From Chitinophagaceae bacterium (lineage in GTDB: Bacteria; Bacteroidota; Bacteroidia; Chitinophagales; Chitinophagaceae), in the NCBI GenBank assembly GCA_023957155.1, contig JAMLHK010000008.1, positions 1 through 64,000 on the forward strand: a stretch of 64,000 nucleotides of DNA, in the 5' to 3' direction. The translations under genes were made by a program, and so were the position numbers. The notes beneath the pieces are model-generated. The model was given only the letters and a program-made list of their open reading frames with translations, searched no databases and had not been told where the DNA came from. Shown one piece after another: positions 1-10,512 of the stretch (the stretch's first letter is position 1; each line of letters starts with the position of its first letter).

Positions 1-363
1 CACTTCTATAGCGCCGCTTTCCGGCAGCCACCCATGTACCATTACACCATGTGAGGGCATGATCTGGTCGGGTGATGAAGTCCCGCAGGACAGGAGCTGA
101 ACGGATTTTATTTCCTCCGGGTGATCTTTGAACAGTTTTTTTACCGATAAGGCTGTTATCTGGGCATTGGTGTGCGTAATCTTCCCGCCTTTTTCCAAAG
201 CGTAATACCGGTTTACTATGCCATTGTTACGCAGTACGATCCGTTTTGATTTGGATGGTTTATTATTGATATAGCCCAGGTATTCTTCCATTTCTTCATT
301 GGAAACAGGGTCATTGGGAAAAAAGCTGGCTGTTCTTGTAATATAAACTTCGTTCAATTCCAT
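1..363 (-). CDS. darB: DarB-like ketoacyl synthase III, cut by the window edge
   Basis: The first 121 codons are present; the rest lies beyond the left edge. The protein begins MELNEVYITRTASFFPNDPV and has a FabH/thiolase-type core with LLSCGTSSPDQIMPSHG. The Cys in SCGTSSPDQ lies in an early strand of the fold; the nucleophilic Cys of this family cannot be assigned in so short a piece. DarB-type enzymes are known to condense two acyl chains into the ring precursor of dialkylresorcinols, which are esterified to aryl polyenes in flexirubin pigments. It follows darA after a 75-bp gap on the same strand. That adjacency, more than the fragment alone, supports the DarB assignment. A generic KAS III is the alternative. 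Confidence 0.75.
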   Translation of the reverse strand, partial: MELNEVYITRTASFFPNDPVSNEEMEEYLGYINNKPSKSKRIVLRNNGIVNRYYALEKGGKITHTNAQITALSVKKLFKDHPEEIKSVQLLSCGTSSPDQIMPSHGVMVHGWLPESGAIEV

Positions 364-438
364 TTGCTTCAATGTATAGAAGGTTCAAAAATAGAATATT
401 ATCAGATACAATAAAACAGGCAGTCCGATGCCTGTTCA

Positions 439-1347
439 TTACTTCAGTGTTACACCGGCATAATATTCTTTTTGTTGTTTTATACGCCTGCTTAAAAAGG
501 GCTTAAAAAATAAAGCATCCACCAGTAAAATAAGCGGTGCTGCAATGCAGAGAGCAATTAAAAGATAATATTTGAATACAACAAGCAAGAGCGATCTTTT
601 TTTGCTGCCATTGATGATTTTAGACCATATTAAAAATATACGCCCTGCTTTTCGCTCAATGAACATCAGGTTGTATTTTATATTCACGGCACCCTGGTGA
701 AGCAGGTTTTCCTGCAGGTTTTTCCATTCCTTTGTGTGCAGGTGATCCCTTACGGTTTCGCCGAACAAAGCACTGCCGGCGATGTCTTCGTCCGATACGC
801 CGGGTTTGGGAAAGATACCCCATTTCCGGTCTTTCCTGCCGGTAAGCATCCAGTATAGAATGGTGACCAGGCTGGCATAATTATTATGACGGTCTACCAG
901 CGCTATATTCCCTACCAGCTCTGCATTGGCCTCTTTCAGCCTTTTTTTTATTTTCTCCTGTGCATTGATCCACATGTTCCTGCACCCGCTGATGGTAACA
1001 ACGGGCGTATGACTCAATATGTTCTTAAAGGAGGGGTGCTGCAGCAGTGAGCTGATGGGAATGCTCGGAGACAAAAACCAGGGCTGGTATCCTAAAATGA
1101 TCAGATCGTAATGCGATGCTGCAAAAGTAAGGGGTTGCAGCTCAACCGGGGTGCCATTCACACTTTCGGGCATTGCGTCAAAAAATACAGCCGAGGTCCA
1201 TGGAAAAGGAAAAGATTGTACAGGGTAGATCCGCATCTTTTCCACGGTAATATCCGGTGAAGCCTCCAGGGGACCGGTAAAATGGTTGATGATACTTTCC
1301 ATTTGACCGGTTTGTGTAAAATAAACGGCTAAAACTTTTTTGCTCAT
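439..1347 (-). CDS. darA: DarA, dialkylresorcinol-forming aromatase, flavodoxin-like
   Basis: This 302-residue protein opens with KVLAVYFTQTGQ, a flavodoxin-type phosphate loop. It carries blocks I recognise from Bacteroidota DarA proteins: FPFPW near residue 46, VILGYQPWFLSPSIPI-like strands near 85, ISGCRNMWINAQEK near 120 and GIFPKPGVSD near 178. One hydrophobic segment (about residues 255-280) suggests a membrane anchor near the C-terminus. In the dar pathway, DarA aromatises the cyclohexanedione made by DarB into a dialkylresorcinol. It lies between an exported protein (12-bp gap upstream) and darB (75 bp downstream), so the three probably form one transcript. Length is normal for the family and no disruption is seen. 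Confidence 0.88.
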   Translation of the reverse strand: MSKKVLAVYFTQTGQMESIINHFTGPLEASPDITVEKMRIYPVQSFPFPWTSAVFFDAMPESVNGTPVELQPLTFAASHYDLIILGYQPWFLSPSIPISSLLQHPSFKNILSHTPVVTISGCRNMWINAQEKIKKRLKEANAELVGNIALVDRHNNYASLVTILYWMLTGRKDRKWGIFPKPGVSDEDIAGSALFGETVRDHLHTKEWKNLQENLLHQGAVNIKYNLMFIERKAGRIFLIWSKIINGSKKRSLLLVVFKYYLLIALCIAAPLILLVDALFFKPFLSRRIKQQKEYYAGVTLK

Positions 1348-1359
1348 ACCTGCGGGAAG

Positions 1360-1866
1360 TTAGAAATCTTCGGGTGATAGAATCCTGGATGACTTGCTGT
1401 AATTCAAAATGGCTTCCTGAACATTTCCCGGAACAGACCGGAAATGCGCAACAATGTATTGATGGTCCTCTTCGAGGTGCTGATCGTAGCCGAGCATTTT
1501 CGGCGCCTTTTCCTGTATCATCAGCCGGAGAAACCGGAATTCGGCATTACCGGTATACTTAGTGATCATATTTTCTAATTTTTCCCTTCCCGCTTTAAAT
1601 GCTTTCAGCTTATGAGAGGCGCCTTTCAACAGCCCTGCTTTTTTCATCATCAATGCGCCTTCAAAGGCGTCTTTTTGACCGGATGAGCTTTGGACTATCA
1701 CATCTAATTGCTTTTGAATGGCATCGATATCATTGCTGGCAAAAGCCGTATAATAAGCCTTGCGGTTAAGATCAACCGGCTTGCTTTGGGCAGGCAGCAA
1801 TAGTGATGTAAGCAACAATAATATTGCCGCAAAGCATGCAGATACTGGTCTTTTTAAGCTGAACAT
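1360..1866 (-). CDS. Secreted helical protein of unknown function in the dar operon
   Basis: The 168-residue protein starts with a signal peptide (hydrophobic stretch to about residue 26, ending PAQS). The mature part is rich in Lys, Ala and Leu and predicted mostly helical; it has no Cys-based or catalytic motif that I recognise. It ends 12 bp before darA, so it is probably co-transcribed with darA and darB and may serve pigment export or assembly. That role is inferred from position only. A promoter-like TATATTTG lies directly upstream of its ATG. Confidence 0.7.
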   Translation of the reverse strand: MFSLKRPVSACFAAILLLLTSLLLPAQSKPVDLNRKAYYTAFASNDIDAIQKQLDVIVQSSSGQKDAFEGALMMKKAGLLKGASHKLKAFKAGREKLENMITKYTGNAEFRFLRLMIQEKAPKMLGYDQHLEEDHQYIVAHFRSVPGNVQEAILNYSKSSRILSPEDF

Positions 1867-1873
1867 AATGCGC

Positions 1874-1881
1874 CAAATATA
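1874..1881 (-). promoter_or_regulatory. TAnnTTTG promoter element upstream of the dar genes
   Basis: Read on the minus strand, these bases are TATATTTG, matching the Bacteroidota sigma-factor -7 consensus TAnnTTTG. The G lies only eight bases before the ATG at 1866, so the transcript would have almost no leader. I see no clear -33 element. Confidence 0.4.
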
Positions 1882-2009
1882 TAATTAATAAGAAGAATTA
1901 AATGCAATTTTGATACAGCTTTGACAGGTGAGAAAAAATAATTATGTTAACAACTGTTTAAAAACGGTACGATATTGCCCGGACTATCCCTGACATCTGC
2001 TTTCGGTCT

Positions 2010-2017
2010 TATCTTTG
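2010..2017 (+). promoter_or_regulatory. TAnnTTTG promoter element
   Basis: TATCTTTG matches the Bacteroidota -7 consensus TAnnTTTG exactly. It lies 22 bp before the ATG of the barrel protein at 2040, which gives a short but normal leader. Confidence 0.55.
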
Positions 2018-2039
2018 CCGCATCAAATTAAAAATTGTT

Positions 2040-2563
2040 ATGATGAAAAAACTATTATGCATGACCCTGATCGCAACAGGTATCAGCTTTGCTGCCACCG
2101 CACAGGGAGATTATAAAAGTTCGATAGGAATACGCCTGGCACCGGAATCTTACTATGACCTTTTGGCATTCTCCTATAAAACCTTTGTCAGCAATGCGGG
2201 CGCTTTTGAGCTGAATGCCGGCGGAGGAACAAAGGGTTACTATTATGTTAATAACAGGTACCGTCCGTTCAGCCTTTCCATATCAGCCAGCTATCAGCAT
2301 CATTTTGATATACCGGTAACCGGTCTGAAGTGGTTTGTTGGAGGAGGCTTAACCGGATATAATGCTTTTTCGGGAGAAAACCGCTACAAAGGTTTCGGCT
2401 TTGGATTTTATCCTACCGGGGGTATAGATTATAAATTCCCTTCTATTCCGTTAAACCTGACGGCAGATTATCGCCCCACCATATTTTTTACCCGTCCGGA
2501 TTATTCTTCTTTCCATGCTTCTAATTTGGTATAGCGGCTCGCTATGTTATTGGCGGCAGGTAG
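2040..2563 (+). CDS. Outer-membrane beta-barrel protein, frameshifted near its end
   Basis: A signal peptide (MMKKLLCMTLIATGISFAATAQ) is followed by alternating aromatic and Gly-rich strands typical of a small porin-like barrel, about 174 residues if repaired. The open frame stops at 2534 after SFHASNLV. One base earlier in phase, the DNA reads NLGIAARYVIGGR and a stop at 2561-2563, the usual closing strand of such barrels with a terminal basic residue. A missing G in the run at 2528-2529 explains the shift. This is the first lesion of the damaged block. The ligand is unknown. Confidence 0.7.
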
Positions 2564-2764
2564 AATGGGAGGTGTAATTTGAGATTTGATTCGGGTTGGT
2601 ATTTTATGTATGCTTTAGATACAACAACCGGATCAATGAAACCATGTGGCTGTTGAAAGAATAAGTTCACCCGGAACAAATTATATAATAAGTTTCAAAC
2701 TGATTATTGTAAAATGATAAAACAGCAATCATGGTACGATCTTCCAGTTACAGACTTTTTTTAT

Positions 2765-4859
2765 GCTTTACCTGGCGCTTCTTATTTCAGTTTGCGCATC
2801 GGCAGGGGAGATACCCTGGCGGGTAACTGAAATAATACCCGGCGGCAGGATAGACGTTGATATTATGCGGGTAATAATGTTGTGATCTGCGGCACAAGAA
2901 ATCCCAACCCGGGATGGATATTTTACAGCACGGATAACGGCTTCACCTGGCAGAAAGGGCAACATCTTAATGCTACTGAACCGCTTACCGGAATTACCTG
3001 TATTGCCAGTGCAAAAGACGGGTTGTGTTTTGCCATAATGAAAGCTCGGAATTATCTCCGGTCAGACGATTACGGTAAAACATGGATAGGCTACGTAAAA
3101 TATCTTCCAACCCGCGCCTGCATAACCAAAAATATAGCCAGGCTTTGTCTTACGGGCTGTGCATTACTAAGCAGGGCACACTTTTAATCAGCGATACCAA
3201 TGAAAATGGCGGCTATGTTTTTAGAAGTACGGATAATGGCGAAAACGTTTGCTGCTATCGGTTCCGTATCTTCCGCAGCGCTTTACCGGTTCGAGCCTGT
3301 GCGCAATGGGATCATTGTAAACGGTTAACTGGCTGTATATATAAGTCGGAAGATGACGGGCAAAGCTGGAAATTATGGAGCAGGATGGATACGACCACCG
3401 CACTTTATGCTACCGAATACATTCGTCCGGGCACTATTGTACAGGCCAGTGAAAAGGGTGATGTATATCAATCCCGTGATGACGGGACGAGTGGCAGTTC
3501 TGTCTTCTTGGTAACCCCGGCAATGGTGCGGCCGCAGATGATTTTGTATACCTGGGATATCGAACGCTTGTTTATACAACGTATACACGCGACAAAAGTT
3601 TTTATTTCCTACGATGAGGGGAAAAAGCTGGATTGATGACGGACCGGTACCTACCGGGGCTAAAGGCGACTGGCTGGATCATGTGATCACGATAGAGCAG
3701 GAAGATTCCGTGATAGCGATAGGAGGCACCTGTAAAGGATTTATTGCAAGAGCCGCTTTTGCACGTGCTGATCTTTTTGCCAAAACTTCTGACCCGGGAA
3801 AGATAAGATCCTCGCTGCGCTCAAAAGAGACCTGAAAAAAGGATTGTTGGGCGCTTTGTATGACGCTAAAGAACTGGATGAACCGGAAGATGTGCTGATT
3901 GACGGCAACTTTGCCTACGTGCCTTGCAGGGGAAGCAACAACCTGGCTGTAATAGATATTTCCGATCCGCGTAAACCGGTGCTGGCTTCAAGCTTCAGGG
4001 ATCCGGAGCTTATTGATGCGATGGAGTGTCGAAGTACGGTAAATATGTATATGTGTCGCTTCATTCTCCAACCGTACCTGTATTGTTGTTGATGCCAGTG
4101 ATCCGAAAATTAAAAGCTGTATTCTTTTGTAGTGGACCAGGCGGGCGGAGCGGGACAGTTAAGAAAAGAAGCTACTATGACAGATATTTATACTAACCCG
4201 TGATGATGAGAGCAGGCTTATATTGCAGATGCACGTAACCCGGCACGACCGAAGGTGATCAGTGTTACAACCGGAAATGACGGTGTGTTTGCCGTGTTAG
4301 TAAAAGGAAATTATGCTTATACCGGAGGTTGCTTCCCGCTGATGGTCCCGCAGGCAGGTCTATACGGGTTGTCAATATTTCTGATAAAAAAATCCAAAAT
4401 TGGTTACAAGCCTATTGATTCGGCACGGTATGGTTGTATCTGCAATTTTCAGGCAAGGGGAGATAAATATTCAGAACGTTGGCTGGCTCTCCAATTCCTC
4501 TTCTGTATTGGATACTTCCAATCCTGCTTCCCGGTTGAAGGTTACCTGAAATCGGACCTGATCGGGAATCCCAACAGGGTGGCGGTTATGGAAACAAAGC
4601 GTATACCATCAACTCTACCTATAATAGTCTTGCCCGGATAGATATTTCATCTCCGAAAACCGGTCATAGATTATATCGTCCCTTCCTGAAATTGAAAAAG
4701 GGATATGGTATTGCAGCGAGAGATGGGCCTGGTGTATATGGCAGGCAGGGATTCGCGTTGTTTTGTAATTGTTGATCCTTCCATGTATTAAATTTGAAAC
4801 GCGACCCGCTGATCAATGCCAGCCAGATACAAACGATCAAAGCGCTGTTATCTTCATAA
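2765..4859 (+). pseudogene. BNR-repeat and LVIVD-repeat beta-propeller protein, frameshifted
   Basis: A secreted protein of about 700 residues can be pieced together across at least eight frame changes. The first half has sialidase-type BNR/Asp-box repeats (FYSTDNGFTWQKG, RSDDYGKTW, FRSTDNGE, YKSEDDGQSWK). The second half has LVIVD repeats (VLIDGNFAYVPCRGSNNLAVIDISDPRKPVL is split by no frame change; later ones are). The end reads FVIVDPSMY, then LNLKRDPLINASQ and a stop at 4857-4859. Such propellers are usually surface-exposed and bind glycans or proteins; the substrate here is unknown. The start is uncertain: ATG 2765 opens MLYLALLISVCASAGE, a plausible signal peptide. It converges tail-to-tail with the acetyltransferase gene, overlapping by 6 bp. 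Confidence 0.6.
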
Positions 4860-5473
4860 TAACAGGAATCTTTTTCTAAAGCGTATCGGGAGTGAGAATG
4901 AGAACGCGCTCGGTTTAACAGGTTCCGCTTTAGGATCATATACCATTGCCACATAAGGCAGGTGGGTTTGTTCCCGTCCATGAGATCGTTGTAATTGACC
5001 CAGCTTTGACAGCCTGTTAAAAATAGCTCGTCATTCATCAGTTCCGCAAAGGATACCGCCTTGTATCCCAGTGATTCGTTCACGTATTACAGCAGGGCTT
5101 GTTGACAGGCTGAACAGCTTTTGCTTCCGGAAAGCCAGCTCTGCAGTGATTGAATAAGGTGATCTTAATCTCTTTTGATATTCCGGTGCCGCGGTAACCG
5201 GGAGCAACGATCAATCCCGAATTGGGGCCACGATATTTTGATGCTGCCATACTTCGAGGTAGCAAAATCCTGCCCATGCGCCATTGTCCGCGTTGACAGC
5301 AATAGCGGCAATACCTTCATCCATCTTTTTCATTACGTATTCCGGGGTACGATGAGCGATGCCTGTACCGCGCCTGGCAGATGAATAAGCCATTTCATTT
5401 GCAATTTCAGGCGTATGAATGATCTCCCTCCGGATGTTGCCATCCGCACAATACATTTTTGTTGATGTTCCAA
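4854..5473 (-). pseudogene. GNAT acetyltransferase of the argG-linked type, frameshifted
   Basis: Joined fragments give a GNAT fold of about 200 residues: RRGTGIAHRTPEYVMKKM, then AVIAV-like and WAGFCYLEVW strands, NSGLIVAPGYRGTGISKEIK (acetyl-CoA loop, R/Q-x-x-G-x-G type), VNESLGYKAVSFAEL and GCQSWVNYNDLM. I recognise this as the Bacteroidota acetyltransferase that usually precedes argG and is taken to supply N-acetylglutamate-type activity in arginine synthesis. No arg gene follows here. At least three frame changes break it. The chosen TTG start (MEHQQKCIVRMATSG) restores the usual N-terminal strand; ATG at 5457 is the alternative. Confidence 0.6.
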
Positions 5474-5782
5474 AGCCTGGAGAATAAAAAGTAAAAGTGT
5501 TTTTAATAATGAGGGGGCGTAAAGATATACGTAACAGGCGTATATCAGCATTGCGGTCGTCGGGGGAAATGCCGGGTGGGGATAACCTTCAAAAGCGCCT
5601 TCGTTTATAAGAATAGCGTGCTTTACAATATTATACAAATGGGTTAAAAAATATTCCAATTTCAGTTCCGTGTTAATATGAACAGATCTTTGTGCAAATA
5701 GCATTACAAAGTTACAGGGATTTACAGAATAAGTGTGCAGTATTTATATATTCTTTTTGCCGCGCCGTCCACGGGTTACCGG
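5474..5782. other. Intergenic stretch with a possible promoter and long leader
   Basis: I see no gene in these 309 bp. A minus-strand TAACTTTG (5707-5714) fits the TAnnTTTG consensus and would give the acetyltransferase a leader of more than 200 bases. No convincing hairpin or riboswitch core was seen, and the sequence lies within the error-rich block. Confidence 0.35.
5707..5714 (-). promoter_or_regulatory. TAnnTTTG promoter element for the acetyltransferase
   Basis: On the minus strand this reads TAACTTTG, an exact match to TAnnTTTG. It lies about 235 bp upstream of the acetyltransferase start. Confidence 0.35.
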
Positions 5783-8114
5783 CTATTTCGTCTTCAGTTC
5801 AATGTTCAGCAGTTGCTGGTTACGATCACGGTAAGGGGCATATGTCCGGTCCAGTTCAATGCCTGGTAGGTATCTATCAGTTGTTTTACATCCTTTACAG
5901 GTTTCTCGCCGGCAGACCGGATCACATCTTTGCTTTGCAGCCCCGACCGGGCGAGCAGGCTGTTGTTTTCTGCGGATAATATAATAACACCTGTTTCATC
6001 AGGTAGCTCCGTACGCCGAACGATCGCCCAAACCATCTACGGACTTTATCATTCCTCCTAAAAAGCTGACAGCAACCGATTTGTCCGCCAGCCCCGCATC
6101 GGTGATCAATACCGGTATTTGAGGTTGCCGGGCGATATTTTTGAGGGAAGGCTTCTGTACTCCCGAACTCGTTCATCGGGAAGTTTTTAAAGCCCAATGT
6201 AAGTGCGGGCGAGTTGACGCTACAGTATAGTTCCATTCGCAGGGTTTACAAACAGAGGATCCCCCCGCAATGCTGTTCGGATCTGTTCTCCTTGATTGTG
6301 CATCGTGCAAAGCAGTCGTATCCGGAAATAAATTATTGTTGATCCTGCTTCCCAGTTTGTTTACCTGTATCGGTGCGTATTTTTTCATTACAATATTCCG
6401 CTCAAAAATATCACCGCTGTTCCTGAACCATACGTGCGGATGAAAAGAATTGTTGATCATGATGTTGTTTTCTACAATACGGTAAAATCCCCGCGCAATT
6501 TTATGCCCAAGTCAAATTGTTGTAAATATGGTAGTTGGAAGAACCATCGTCCAGGTCTATGTCCCAGCCATGATCGCAACGGAAACGGTTGTTGCGTATA
6601 ATGGTTTGTTTTTGCGCGTCCAGCAGGATCAGCTCAGATGCCGTAAGACTGTCCATATATTTCCTGCCGGGCGCCCAAACCGGTCGCGTCCCCAGGAATT
6701 AAATGAGCCATGATCTCCGTTTCTCTCACCGTATTAAAAACGTCATTGAACTCGATAATATGGCCGCCGAATGCGCCATCGCCAATGTTATTCCTGCGGC
6801 GGGAGGTTTGATAAATGCTGTTGTGACTAACTGTAATTTCAGACGCTACCTGTATCTGTACACCTGTGGCTTGTTTTTCAATGTCGCCAAGATCATGCAA
6901 AGATTATCGGATACGATGCAGTTTTGCGGAAAGTTATGGGTGAGCGGTCCGGGCGTTTTATCCAACCGGGGGTAAGGGACGAAATTTTCGTAGCCGAACG
7001 ATGGAGAACGTACCGCCTTTGCAGCTGATAAAGCAAACCGCGTTCGCCCCGGTATTGTAAATGTGACAGCCGGTGATGGTATCGTATTTATTATAGTTGT
7101 TACTCATAATGGCGTTTCCGCCAATGCCTTCAACATACAATCGGCTATCTTACAATTTTCAGTCTCGTCCAGTAAAATAGTGCCACCCCCGGTAAATAGT
7201 CCAGTCGTGCTGCGCAGCAACGGCTCTTGGGTATTCATGAAGCTTCTTTCATTATGCGCGAAGCGTATGCCTGTGATCTGTATATGTTTGAGCGGTAAGG
7301 CCGGTTCCCTTTTAATTCAATGGTATTCTTCAGTTGGCTACTTCAATTGCTTGCTTTGGTTATATCAATCTCCTGTGGGGGATAATAATAAAGAACGTTT
7401 TTGCTTTTGTCCAGCCAAATTCATTCTCCGGGGAGTCCAGCTCTTCAAAAATGTTTTCAACAAAGCGGTATTTTTCATGCATTTTATTAGGACGGTTGTT
7501 CTGCCAGCCTCCTTCCATTTGCAGGTTACCTTTACTATCGGTTCCAGTTATGCGATAATGGAAGCCGCCCCACTCATAGGCATGCAGCGCGTGAACATAC
7601 CCTCCTGCCGGGTCTTTCCACTTTTTTACTCTTTCAGGCGCAATAGCGTCCGGGGCGGTGCTGCTAAAATATCCTGGCTGTGGAATCGTAGTTGGGATAT
7701 CGTGCCAGGGGTTGTACACATTGTTGACATACATTCTTTCAAAGATAGCACCGGCAGGAACATCGGGCCCTGTATATCCCGTTCTTCCAGGGTTTCCACC
7801 GTAGTTGCAGCCGTTTCGTCGGCGCTGATGGTTACCGCTTCGTTGTTGTATGCGGTTATTTGTAAAGAGGCAGGCTGGAAACGGAGGCATTGATAGTAAT
7901 GGTTTTATCAGTATAATAAATGCCTTTCCGCAACGCGATGGTTACCTCTTTCGGACTTTATTTGCGATGCTGCTTCCAGCGCGTGGTGCAGGGTTTTAAA
8001 AGGCTTGTTGACCGAACCGTTATTCCTGTCATTGCCATTGAGATAATGAAAGCTGACCTGTGCAGTGAGGAAAGATAGAAACACCAGTGAGAAACACAGC
8101 AAATATTTTCTCAT
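5783..8114 (-). pseudogene. Secreted beta-helix glycosidase with C-terminal PDZ domain, frameshifted
   Basis: The gene starts with a signal peptide (MRKYLLCFSLVFLSFLTAQ) and NDRNNGSVNKPFKTLHHALEAA, the usual entry to a right-handed parallel beta-helix. It continues through EGGWQNNRP, LDSPENEFGW, HNLGDIEKQATGVQI and MINNSFHPHVWF-type coils. The last 70 or so residues (SLLARSGLQSKDVIRSAGEK, VKDVKQLIDTYQ) form a PDZ domain. The layout resembles GH141-type (fucosidase/xylanase) enzymes; activity and substrate are inferred. Ten or more frame changes break about 777 codons. The stop at 5783-5785 follows LLNIELKTK in the restored frame. Confidence 0.6.
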
Positions 8115-8275
8115 ATTCCGGGGATATTATAAAGGTGTACAAATGATATCTGTCATGTAGACTGACCCGGTGATTTACAGTTATATTCAGGCTAACAGTA
8201 TATAAAATTCCCGTTCAAAATATAGGGGATGTTTCATTTCGTGGATAATGTAATGCGCATTCATGCGCTTAATTG

Positions 8276-9081
8276 TTACTGACTTTTTTTATTGATGATA
8301 TCAAACAGCAGCTCCGGTTCATCGGTGGTAATATAATCGAATTTGTTGTTGATAAACCACTGCATGTCGTCCCTGTTGTTTACCGTCCAGACGTTGAGGT
8401 TTACTCCGCGTTGTTTTGCTTCCTGATCCAGTTTTCATTCTTTTTGAAAACAGAATAGTGGTAATCTGCGCCCCCATATTTTATCTGCTGATAGTTGGCC
8501 GGGAGATATCTCTCCCCTGAGGTAAGCGATTTTTGCATCAGGCTGTAATTCGAGCACTTTTTTTACTATATCATAATCAAAGCTGATATACATCATCCAG
8601 GGCTCGGCTTTTAACTGCTTCACCAGGGCAATTACTTTTTCTGCAAGGTATTGTCCCCGTTCTTTATTGATGGTTGAAGGTTTGAGTTCCAGTACCAACA
8701 TGGTTTTTGTTTGTTGTATACCTGCCCTGAGGTATTGGTGCACGGTAGGGATTGTTTCCTGTTGGATAATTTTGTTGCAGATAGCTCGGCATAGGTGCTT
8801 TTTTCAATAGTAAGACCGGCATAATGCGGGCTGTGGTTGACCACCAGGGCTGTCGTCTTGTCAAGATGGACGTCAAATTTTGACCCGGTGCAGCCTATTC
8901 TTACTGCTTCCTTTTAGCGAGGCAATAGAATTCTGGGGAAGCCCTGCTTTTTCCAGGCGCCGCGATGGGCTACAACAATATTGGGAGCGAATGACAGCGA
9001 AGCAGCTGCTTTTTTGGTATGCATACACCCGTTTGATGCGAACAGGAAAAACATAACAGGAAGTAAGAATATCTTTTTCAT
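8276..9081 (-). pseudogene. Glycerophosphodiester phosphodiesterase lipoprotein, frameshifted
   Basis: The N-terminus MKKIFLLPVMFFLFASNGC is a lipoprotein signal with Cys 19 at the lipobox. It is followed by VVAHRGAWKK, the GDPD HRG motif, SKFDVHLDKT (metal-ligand region), VNHSPHYAG and a C-terminal NVWTVNNRDDMQWFINNKFDYITTDEP, the usual closing strand. GDPD enzymes hydrolyse glycerophosphodiesters to sn-glycerol 3-phosphate and an alcohol; this one would act on the periplasmic side. About five frame changes occur, and the E of the usual E-x-D pair is read as K/F-D here, possibly an error. Restored length is about 268 residues. Confidence 0.65.
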
Positions 9082-9136
9082 TTTGTGATTGCTTTATTAT
9101 AATGTCCAGTGCGTCTATACGTCAAAATGCTTTTAT

Positions 9137-9172
9137 TCAAAAAGTGTCAACCAAAACTATTTTGTCCGCCAT
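9137..9172 (-). pseudogene. Stub of a VapC/PIN-type toxin
   Basis: An ATG overlapping the end of the antitoxin frame opens MADKIVLVDTF and then stops. IVLVDT is the first strand of PIN domains, with the metal-binding Asp. Only about 56 bp separate this point from the next gene, so the toxin body is absent, not just shifted. Reading rests on 11 residues plus the overlapping antitoxin. Confidence 0.4.
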
Positions 9173-9382
9173 TGATTGATAGCTTTTCTGGTTTTAGCAA
9201 CTTCGTCAAGTTGTTTTTTAGAAAAATAGGGCGTTCAGGAGAAAACATTCAAGTTCACTAACAGATCTGTCAGTAGCATGTTGTTTATCAACCTCCTGTT
9301 TAAGTTTAGCCCACTGGTTACCGGGCAGTTTCTTAGCCAACTGTACCAACTGATCAAATCCTATGTCTACCTGTAATTGCAT
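9157..9382 (-). pseudogene. Small antitoxin-like protein, frameshifted
   Basis: The frame starts MQLQVDIGFDQLVQLAKKLP and, after one frame change near 9225, ends KKQLDEVAKTRKAINQWRTK, about 75 residues. The size, the helical charged make-up and the NQW tail resemble small antitoxins paired with PIN toxins in Bacteroidota. A toxin start overlaps its last codons in the -1 phase, the usual toxin-antitoxin arrangement. I cannot name the family precisely. Confidence 0.45.
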
Positions 9383-9566
9383 ATCAGAGTAAAATTAGGA
9401 AAATTTATTAAAAAAGGTAAGTAGACTGAAAGGTAATTGATCCGAAAGGGTTTGTATTTCCACTTTTTAAATTTATCCTGTTGTGGTCTGACCTTCCCTT
9501 GCGTCAGGTGCCGACCCCATCTTACTCACATTTTTACATTTCCCCATTTTCAAATAACTTGCACCC

Positions 9567-10382
9567 ATGCAACAATACCTGCAGTTACTTCAGCATATTA
9601 TGGATACCGGCGTGCAAAAGCACGACCGTACGGGTACAGGCACCATCAGCTGTTTCCTGGTTACTGAGCCTCCGGTTTGATCTTGAGGAAAGGATTTCCG
9701 CTGGTGACCTCACTAAAAGCTGCACCTTAAAAGTATTATATACGAGCTGCTCTGGTTTTCAAAGGGGGACACCAATATTGGGCATCTTACAGAGCATAAT
9801 GTAAGCATCTGGAATGAGGGGGCCGGACAGCAACGGCGAATTAGGACCGGTATATGGCAAGCAATGGCGCAGCTGGGAAGGAGCTAACGGGGAAACCATT
9901 GACCAGATCACGGAAGTGATTGAGCAGATCAGAAAAATCCGGGACAGCCGCCGGCTTATTGTGAGCGCCTGGAATGTGTTGATCTTCCAGGATGGCGCTG
10001 ATGTTCTGTCATAATATGTTCCAGTTTTATGTGGCGGAGCCGAAAGACGGGGGAAAAACCTGCTCTTTCCTGTCAGTTGTACATGGTCTGCCGATGTATT
10101 TTTGGGCGTTCCTTTAATATCAAGCTCTCATGCGCTGCTTACACTCATGATTGCGCAGGTTTGTGATCTCGATGCGGAGAATTTATCCATACATTCGGCG
10201 ATGTGCATTTGTACACAATCCATATTGAGTATAAAGCCGCCAGCAATTATCACGTACTCCTTATCCTTTGCCCAAAATGAAGCTGAACCCGATATCAGGA
10301 ATATTTTTGACTTACATACGAAGATTTTATACTCGAAAATTACCAGCACCATCCGGCCATAAAGGCGCCGGTAGCGGTGTAG
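9567..10382 (+). pseudogene. thyA: Thymidylate synthase, frameshifted
   Basis: Restored pieces follow the full ThyA order: [78 protein letters not shown], the dUMP phosphate Arg region [10 protein letters not shown], a CHNMFQFYV region around the catalytic Cys, QLYMRSADVFLG-like and LHTHLYTNHIEQ-like segments, ending IKAPVAV and a stop at 10380. The enzyme makes dTMP from dUMP with methylenetetrahydrofolate. At least five frame changes occur in 816 bp. It is followed by folA 130 bp later, the usual folate/thymidylate pairing, so function in the cell is likely and the lesions are probably sequence errors. Confidence 0.75.
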
Positions 10383-10512
10383 CGTTGGGAAGTTTGTAGT
10401 TTATAGTTGGGAAGTTGCAGGTTTCAGGATGCGGGCATCTGTTCATGGCTAATGGTTCACAGCTCTTTTCGGATGTTGTAGTTTACTTTATTTTTTTATT
10501 GAATTTACAGTT

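Noticed and set aside
7063-7893. 276-residue plus-strand frame
   Set aside because: It is antisense to the beta-helix gene, whose minus-strand reading has clear motifs and a signal peptide.
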